From contig JBELIG010000221.1 of NCBI GenBank assembly GCA_042091035.1, positions 1-5,304 of the forward strand: a stretch of DNA of 5,304 bases. The letters run 5' to 3'. Each line of letters opens with the position of its first letter. Within the stretch, counting starts at the first letter, position 1. Below, one piece after another: positions 1 to 4,140 of the stretch. A model generated the notes under the pieces. It ran no database searches and was not told the origin of the DNA. It saw only the letters and a program-made list of their open reading frames with translations. This DNA is from AM-2324 sp042091035 (GTDB lineage: Bacteria; Bacteroidota; Bacteroidia; Chitinophagales; Saprospiraceae). The translations under genes were made by a program, and so were the position numbers.

Positions 1-130
1 AAAAGGCTGGTTTTACTTTACCCTTTTGCTCAAGACGACTAGCTACACCTTCCCAAAGATGTTCTGGGACTGCAGATTCATAAGAACCCAATTTATGTCT
101 TAAGCTATCATCCAACTTCTCCTTTTTCAT
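1..130 (-). CDS. Probable anti-sigma factor, N-terminal fragment (runs off the left edge)
   Basis: An open frame starts at the ATG at 130-128 and stays open for 43 codons to the window edge. The start reads MKKEKLDDSLRHKLGSYESA, followed by VPEHLWEGVASRLEQK. A short charged start, then a 'kL..yE..VPEHLWEgv...L' segment, is a pattern I associate with the cytoplasmic N-terminus of Bacteroidetes proteins encoded directly after ECF sigma genes. Those usually have one transmembrane helix further on, which would lie outside this window. The frame overlaps the last 23 nt of the sigma gene in another register, which suggests translational coupling and co-production of the two proteins. No Shine-Dalgarno site is seen; the upstream bases are A/T rich and lie inside the sigma coding sequence. 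That this is a real gene is well supported by the overlap and position. The anti-sigma role is inferred from context and this short motif only. Confidence 0.72.
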   Translation of the reverse strand, partial: MKKEKLDDSLRHKLGSYESAVPEHLWEGVASRLEQKGKVKPAF

Positions 131-665
131 AAAATATTTCGTTATGCTGGATTAATAATTCCTTTAATAATTTTCTTGCCTTGACTAATTGAGACCTTGA
201 AGTACTTTCACCAAATCCAAGCATCTCTGCAATCTCTTTATGACTATAACCTTCGATAACATAAAGATTAAAGACCATTTTATATCCATCCGGAAGGGAA
301 GCTATTATTCTTAACAACTCTTCCTCAGCGAGATGATCGATAGCTGAAGATTGAATCACGTTTGATGAGGAGTACTCAACAAGTGCAATGTCATCAAATG
401 AGATTTTTTCTTTTTCAAGGTATCTAAGACAAGTATTTACAACAATTCGACGAATCCAACCTTCAAATGAACCTTTGAAACTGAACTTGTCAAGACTATT
501 GAAAACCTTCACAAAAGCCTCTTGCAACATATCCTCAGATTCTTGAGAAGTGCGTGCGTACCTTTTGCATAGCGTAAACATTTTACCAGCAAAAAGATCA
601 AAAAGTTCTTTCTGACTTTTTGAGTCACCCTTCAAACAAGATTCTATGAGTTTTTTCTCTGTCAA
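108..665 (-). CDS. ECF-type RNA polymerase sigma factor (sigma-70 family, RpoE-like)
   Basis: A 185-residue protein of normal length for the extracytoplasmic-function group, which directs core RNA polymerase to a small set of promoters. Region 2 spans about residues 20-87: the DMLQEAFVKVFNSLDKF helix, then GSFEGWIRRIVVNTCLRYLEK, which contacts core polymerase and the -10 element. A variable linker (about 88-113) follows. Region 4 spans about 114-171: LPDGYKMVFNLYVIEGYSHKEIAEML followed by the recognition helix around STSRSQLVKARKLL, which would bind the -35 element. No in-frame ATG lies near the N-terminus; the first internal Met is residue 29, inside region 2. The start is therefore taken as TTG at 665-663, giving MTEKKLIESCLKGD, the usual start of this family. 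The nearest ATG (675-673) is out of frame. The gene overlaps the next one by 23 nt. Its regulon cannot be read from this window. Confidence 0.93.
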   Translation of the reverse strand: MTEKKLIESCLKGDSKSQKELFDLFAGKMFTLCKRYARTSQESEDMLQEAFVKVFNSLDKFSFKGSFEGWIRRIVVNTCLRYLEKEKISFDDIALVEYSSSNVIQSSAIDHLAEEELLRIIASLPDGYKMVFNLYVIEGYSHKEIAEMLGFGESTSRSQLVKARKLLKELLIQHNEIFYEKGEVG

Positions 666-679
666 CTTGAGGCATTCTG

Positions 680-698
680 TAACAATGCTATATTGTTA
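680..698 (-). promoter_or_regulatory. Perfect 7-bp inverted repeat in the sigma gene leader
   Basis: On the minus strand this reads TAACAAT-ATAGC-ATTGTTA, two perfect 7-base arms around a 5-base centre, ending 14 nt before the TTG start of the sigma gene. It could be an operator for a dimeric regulator or a small RNA hairpin near the ribosome-binding region. No T-run follows it, so it is not an intrinsic terminator. The structure is visible directly; any role is inference. Confidence 0.5.
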
Positions 699-755
699 GA
701 TTAGAAAATGGGCACAAACGCTGCCTGAGTGCTTTCTAAAGTAAGAAGAATTTTA

Positions 756-770
756 GATTAATACTTAATC
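756..770. repeat. Short perfect inverted repeat between porQ and the sigma gene
   Basis: GATTAA-TAC-TTAATC, with 6-base arms and a 3-base centre, starts 14 bp downstream of the porQ stop. It is AT rich and has no T-run after it in the minus direction, so it is a poor terminator. It may be an operator-like site or a weak mRNA 3' hairpin. Short AT-rich palindromes also arise by chance in low-GC DNA, hence the low confidence. Confidence 0.3.
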
Positions 771-784
771 CTTCGTGCTAATTA

Positions 785-1861
785 TCAATTCCTTGCAAGT
801 TTGTTTTTACCGAATCGGTTGATGTTAGTAGAGATAGAAATTTGATTAGAGCTGCCAGCTAAATGATATCTTCCCCTTGAATAGCCAAAGCGAAATCGAT
901 TAAGTTTTAGCTCAAGGCCCAATGAGAGTCCATTTAAGCTAGACCAACTTACTAATTGCATTTCCTTTTGCCTCAGATGATTATATCCAAACTGAAGGCG
1001 CAAACCTTCTTTTTCACCTATTAAAAGCTCCCCATTAATTGAAAAATGGCGCAGAAAATTGTCTAAACCCAAATTTGGCTCTGAAATCTCTTCCACACCG
1101 CCTAGAATAAGGATCTCAGGTTCTAAATCGGCATCATAATAATTGATATCCCAACGGTTTAGATGATGATAAAGTATACTGAATCTAAATGGAAGGTATT
1201 CTAATCGTTTTGTAAAAGAAAGCTGCAGATCTGTTGGCAGATTTCCTTTTTGACCAGGCGTATAACTATTCAACTGCCATCCTGCATTCTTTAATAGCAG
1301 GGCAAAAGATAATCGTTTTTCATCTACGGAATAAATAAGACCTAGATCTGCTGCAATTGCATTTGAACTATAGGTTTCCATTGCAGAATTTACATACATC
1401 AAATTAGCTCCAACAGCTAATCGTTCGTATAGTCTTTTACCAAGACCTATCATTAGCGCAACCTCTGAGGCTTCGAAATTATTTGTCAAAGCACCTGTTG
1501 CATCACGTCCTGTAAATTCGCCATAATTGATATAGCGAACCCCTCCATGAAGATTTAGATCCCACTTATCAACATGATGATTGTAAAGAAAACTGCCATG
1601 AGATATATCTTCAAAAAGGTAACTTTGAGTAAAGGATATTCCACCACTCTTCAACTTATTACTCGATGCTGGATTGACCCAACTGAGGGCTGGATCCATA
1701 TCAATAACACCATTTGCGTGTCCTCCAAGTGCAGCTACCCTAGCATTAGCTGGCAATTCAAGAAAAGCATATAATGCCTGTCCGCCGAGCTGACTAAAAA
1801 GTACATTACTTGTTACTAACAAGCTAAAAGTAAAAAGACCTCTACTCAAATAATTCATCAT
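785..1861 (-). CDS. porQ: Type IX secretion system protein PorQ-like outer-membrane beta-barrel
   Basis: A 358-residue protein with a signal peptide (about residues 1-23, hydrophobic core LFTFSLLVTSNVLF, probable cleavage before Q24). The mature N-terminus carries FLELPANARVAALGG (33-47), then DMDPALSWVNPA (54-65), the hallmarks of the PorV/PorQ group of FadL-like barrels. YINYGEF (110-116) and NNFEASEVALMIGLG further on fit the PorQ branch. The rest alternates hydrophobic and polar residues as in beta-strands, with a short basic tail. In Porphyromonas gingivalis, PorQ belongs to the surface attachment complex with PorU, PorV and PorZ, which processes and anchors T9SS cargo. Here the gene follows the repeat lipoprotein by 8 nt, and an AAGGA site overlaps that gene's stop codon. 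The spacer to the ATG at 1861 is 5 nt and to the ATG at 1858 is 8 nt, so the second Met may be the true start. The PorQ rather than PorV assignment is from memory of motifs. Confidence 0.85.
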   Translation of the reverse strand: MMNYLSRGLFTFSLLVTSNVLFSQLGGQALYAFLELPANARVAALGGHANGVIDMDPALSWVNPASSNKLKSGGISFTQSYLFEDISHGSFLYNHHVDKWDLNLHGGVRYINYGEFTGRDATGALTNNFEASEVALMIGLGKRLYERLAVGANLMYVNSAMETYSSNAIAADLGLIYSVDEKRLSFALLLKNAGWQLNSYTPGQKGNLPTDLQLSFTKRLEYLPFRFSILYHHLNRWDINYYDADLEPEILILGGVEEISEPNLGLDNFLRHFSINGELLIGEKEGLRLQFGYNHLRQKEMQLVSWSSLNGLSLGLELKLNRFRFGYSRGRYHLAGSSNQISISTNINRFGKNKLARN

Positions 1862-1866
1862 GTTGT

Positions 1867-1872
1867 TCCTTA
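1867..1872 (-). promoter_or_regulatory. porQ ribosome-binding site fused to the upstream stop codon
   Basis: On the minus strand, TAAGGA combines the TAA stop of the lipoprotein gene (1872-1870) with an AAGGA Shine-Dalgarno core (1871-1867). It is the only clear Shine-Dalgarno site before a gene in this window. A ribosome ending on the lipoprotein would sit exactly on the porQ initiation region, which points to translational coupling or re-initiation. Confidence 0.7.
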
Positions 1873-2517
1873 TTCTAATATTTCAAAAAGAGTCTCGTCT
1901 ATTTGTTTTTCGCCGTCCTGCTTAGTCCATGAAGTTTGACAGATCCCACTCTTGCAAAGCATCTTCTTTACAAGTTCACCTGAAGTATCAAACAACTCCA
2001 ATAATCCATCTTCCTTTGGGCCGTCTTTATAGGTTCCTCTTGTTTTTATAAGCCCCTCCTCTGAATACTCTTCAAATGGTCCATTTTCTTTCCCTTCACT
2101 CAAACTTACTTGTTCTTTCAAATTACCATTAGCATAATAAGTAAGCCACAAACCGGAGGGCATATTGTTTTTAAATTGCCCCTCTTGAAGCTTAGTACCA
2201 TCCTCAAAATAAGCCTTATAGGCTCCTTCATATGCTCCTCGTGTAAAGTTTTCCTCGATTTCAGTTTTACCATTCTCGAAGTACCAAACTTTTTTTCCTT
2301 CCAAAGTATCATTCTCATAGTTTGCTACAGATGAAATAGTCCCACTTGGATAAAAAGTAGTGTAGGTACCTTGCTTCATTTTAGTCTCTAAATCCATAGA
2401 ATATAATTCAAGAACCTTACCTGAATCATCTGTAATCTTTACCTCAGATAATTTTGGCTTTGAGCATGAAAACAAACACAATACAACAGCGATCACAAGG
2501 TTTATGACATTTTTCAT
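1870..2517 (-). CDS. MORN-repeat (YwqK-like) lipoprotein
   Basis: A 215-residue protein. The lipoprotein signal peptide is MKNVINLVIAVVLCLFSC, with lipobox L-F-S-C and lipidated Cys18. The following residues, SKPKL, lack the acidic K-D/E-D/E type of surface-export signal described for some Bacteroidetes, so a periplasm-facing location is possible (inference). From residue 50 to about 185 the protein consists of six repeats of the MORN_2 / YwqK type, each of the form G-x(5)-Y/F-x(2)-G-x(n)-Y/F-x(2)-G. The leading glycines fall at 50, 74, 98, 122, 146 and 171, a 24-residue period. The family is often annotated as 'toxin-antitoxin system YwqK family antitoxin', but nothing here supports an antitoxin role. 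A Cys pair (188 and 193) lies in the C-terminal tail. The stop codon overlaps the ribosome-binding site of porQ, suggesting a role in the same envelope process. The molecular function is unknown. Confidence 0.85.
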   Translation of the reverse strand: MKNVINLVIAVVLCLFSCSKPKLSEVKITDDSGKVLELYSMDLETKMKQGTYTTFYPSGTISSVANYENDTLEGKKVWYFENGKTEIEENFTRGAYEGAYKAYFEDGTKLQEGQFKNNMPSGLWLTYYANGNLKEQVSLSEGKENGPFEEYSEEGLIKTRGTYKDGPKEDGLLELFDTSGELVKKMLCKSGICQTSWTKQDGEKQIDETLFEILE

Positions 2518-2561
2518 AACGAATTGTTTAACTTATATTTCGGAGTACCTTTAAAATTAAC

Positions 2562-2600
2562 AAAAAAGAAAGGGCAGTAAGAATTTCTCCCTACTGCCCT
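2562..2600 (-). terminator. Rho-independent terminator of the UDP-glucose dehydrogenase gene
   Basis: Read on the minus strand, AGGGCAGTA (2600-2592), a 12-nt loop and TACTGCCCT (2579-2571) form a perfect 9-bp stem. It is followed at once by the T-rich run TTCTTTTTTG (2570-2561). It lies 20 nt after the dehydrogenase stop. An A/T-rich run with several T's also follows on the plus strand, so it may stop transcription in both directions. It separates the dehydrogenase from the lipoprotein/porQ pair, which then needs its own promoter between about 2518 and 2570. I could not identify one convincingly there. Confidence 0.85.
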
Positions 2601-2620
2601 AATTATTTTTTCTAAATAAG

Positions 2621-3877
2621 TTACACTTTCTCTATTTGTTCTACTTTATTCCTTCCAATTGACTCGTAATAAAATCCAGACTTTTGAACATAGTCAAGGT
2701 CATATAGATTTCTTCCATCAAAGATATTCTTACCATTCATAAGTTTTGACATCACACCAAAGCTTGGCGTTCTAAACAATGCCCATTCTGTCATGATTGC
2801 TAAAGCATCAGCCTCAACGAGTGCATCATATTGATCCGAAGCATATTTGATCTTATCACCAAAAATACCCTTCACATTATCCATAGCCTCAGGATCAAAT
2901 ACCTTTACCTCAGCGCCTGCTTCAATAAGTCGCTCAATCGTATATAAGGCTGGAGCCTCTCTGATATCATCTGTTTCAGGCTTAAATGCAAGTCCCCAAA
3001 TACCGATCTTTTTACCTTTAAGGTCTCCAAAGAAAGCCTCTAGTTTTTCAAAAATTCTCAATCGCTGCTTACTGTTCACATCCAATACCGCATTGAGCAA
3101 TTTAAAATCATATTCATATTGCTTAGCAGTACGACCTAAAGCTTGAACATCCTTTGGAAAACAAGATCCTCCGAAACCAACTCCTGGGAAAAGGAAGCGT
3201 TTTCCGATACGTGTATCTGAACCCATACCCAAGCGAACATGATCTACATTTGCTCCTGTCTGCTCACATAGGTTTGCAATCTCATTCATAAAAGTAATAC
3301 GAGTTGCCAAGTAAGAATTTGCAGCATACTTAGTCATTTCGGCAGAACGCTCATCCATAATGTAAATTGGATTACCCTGTCGAACAAATGGTGTATACAG
3401 CGTTTGCATTACCTTCGCTGCTCGATCTGAAGATGTTCCCACCACAACTCTGTCGGGCTTCAAGAAATCGTCAACGGCAACTCCTTCCCTTAAAAANNNN
3501 NNNNNNNNNNNNNNNNNNNNNNNNNNNNNNNNNNNNNNNNNNNNNNNNNNNNNNNNNNNNNNNNNNNNNNNNNNNNNNNNNNNNNNNNNNNNNNNNGCAG
3601 ATCCATCTTCTCCCGGAGGTGTAGGAAGTGCAAGAAAAATAATCTCCGCATCTTCTATAGCAGCAGCAAGGTCAGTTGTAAAGGTTAATCTACCCTGATT
3701 TGTATTTCGCTCAAACAACACATCTAGCCCAGGCTCATAAATCGGAATCTCGCCATTACGCATCCGCTCCACCTTCTTGGCATCAATATCCACACAGATC
3801 ACGTTATTTCCTGTCTCAGCAAAACATGTTCCTGATACTAATCCAACATAACCAGTTCCAACAACTGCAATATTCAT
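2621..3877 (-). CDS. ugd: UDP-glucose 6-dehydrogenase (interrupted by an assembly gap)
   Basis: Oxidises UDP-glucose to UDP-glucuronate with two NAD+, supplying uronic acid and pentose precursors for surface polysaccharides; cytoplasmic. The start is ATG at 3877-3875, giving MNIAVVGTGYVGLVSGTCFA with the NAD-binding G7-x-G9-x-x-G12 and acidic D30 after strand 2. An upstream in-frame ATG (3928) would add 17 residues before the Rossmann fold and is unlikely. Numbering through the 34 unknown codons, KYAAN gives the active-site K183 and N187, and FGGSCFPKD gives catalytic C239 and D243. The C-terminal UDP-binding domain follows, with KKIGIWGLAFKPETDDIREAP (sugar-nucleotide dehydrogenase signature), and FDGRNLYD near the end. 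The 100 Ns at 3497-3596 hide codons 94-127, where the family has the KSTVPVGT motif and the NPE of NPEFL(K/R)EG. The frame is kept across the gap. The gene appears to be its own transcription unit, with a promoter at 3966-3995 and a terminator at 2562-2600. Confidence 0.95.
   Translation of the reverse strand: MNIAVVGTGYVGLVSGTCFAETGNNVICVDIDAKKVERMRNGEIPIYEPGLDVLFERNTNQGRLTFTTDLAAAIEDAEIIFLALPTPPGEDGSXXXXXXXXXXXXXXXXXXXXXXXXXXXXXXXXXXFLREGVAVDDFLKPDRVVVGTSSDRAAKVMQTLYTPFVRQGNPIYIMDERSAEMTKYAANSYLATRITFMNEIANLCEQTGANVDHVRLGMGSDTRIGKRFLFPGVGFGGSCFPKDVQALGRTAKQYEYDFKLLNAVLDVNSKQRLRIFEKLEAFFGDLKGKKIGIWGLAFKPETDDIREAPALYTIERLIEAGAEVKVFDPEAMDNVKGIFGDKIKYASDQYDALVEADALAIMTEWALFRTPSFGVMSKLMNGKNIFDGRNLYDLDYVQKSGFYYESIGRNKVEQIEKV
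3497..3596. other. Assembly gap of exactly 100 N
   Basis: A run of exactly 100 unknown bases inside the dehydrogenase gene. The round size is the common placeholder for a gap of unknown length. From the family, about 61 residues are expected between the GEDGS and FLREG flanks, but the gap plus its partial codon holds only 34. The real sequence is therefore probably near 181 nt. Confidence 0.97.
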
Positions 3878-3965
3878 TCTATTTATATTTAAGGTCAAAT
3901 GATAGTTATCCACTAAGTAACGAAGCATATGCTATTTTCGTCTAGGGCCTATCTAAAAAAGTGCA

Positions 3966-3995
3966 CAAATTTAAGGAAGACCTTTGGTTTTCAAA
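3966..3995 (-). promoter_or_regulatory. Bacteroidetes-type promoter for the UDP-glucose dehydrogenase gene
   Basis: On the minus strand, TTTG (3995-3992), an 18-nt spacer and TAAATTTG (3973-3966) match the phylum's consensus TTTG (-33) and TAnnTTTG (-7). The -7 box matches fully and the spacing is close to the usual 19 or so. Transcription would start near 3960 and give a leader of roughly 80 nt. The -33 box sits in one arm of a small inverted repeat, CTTTG-gtttt-CAAAG (3982-3996). Confidence 0.6.
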
Positions 3996-4059
3996 GATTT
4001 TCATCGAATTATTCTTATCAGCTAAGTCTTTTTATGCCAGTATTAATTATAAACTTTAA

Positions 4060-4096
4060 TGGTATTAAACTTATTTTAGTGAGGAATAAGATACCA
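4060..4096 (+). promoter_or_regulatory. Bulged stem-loop upstream of the histidine kinase
   Basis: TGGTAT (4060-4065) pairs with ATACCA (4091-4096), and CTTATT (4070-4075) with AATAAG (4085-4090). The two stems stack as 12 bp with a one-sided TAAA bulge and a 9-nt loop. It ends 44 nt before the kinase ATG. No T-run follows, so it is not a terminator. It may be a 5' leader structure or a protein-binding site. Confidence 0.4.
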
Positions 4097-4140
4097 AAAC
4101 GGCATATTTTCGTTAAATAGAAAAAACTTACCCTGAGTAA

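Larger units (their letters stand above)
3878..4140. promoter_or_regulatory. Divergent intergenic region between the dehydrogenase and the kinase
   Basis: About 263 bp of AT-rich DNA separate the two divergent starts. It holds the predicted dehydrogenase promoter (3966-3995) and, on the kinase side, a bulged stem-loop (4060-4096). No convincing plus-strand promoter for the kinase was found: partial TAnnTTTG matches occur at 3979-3986, 4072-4079 and 4105-4112, each with one mismatch and none with a well-placed TTTG/TTG upstream. The small open frames crossing the region show no coding character. Confidence 0.55.

Noticed and set aside
1574..1774. A plus-strand open frame opposite porQ
   Set aside because: It lies fully antisense to a well-supported beta-barrel gene and its translation resembles no domain.
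2110..2334. Open frames on both strands inside the repeat lipoprotein gene
   Set aside because: They are by-products of the repeated codon pattern of the lipoprotein; neither has a start signal or protein-like composition.
1870..2517. Toxin-antitoxin function for the YwqK-like lipoprotein
   Set aside because: The family label suggests an antitoxin, but this protein has a lipoprotein signal for export and no toxin-like gene is beside it.
2621..3877. A genuine internal deletion in the UDP-glucose dehydrogenase
   Set aside because: The shortness comes from the 100-N placeholder; all flanking motifs are intact and in frame.
3929..4120. A 63-residue plus-strand open frame between the divergent genes
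   Set aside because: It starts inside the dehydrogenase leader, covers the predicted promoter and the stem-loop, has no ribosome site and no recognisable protein features.
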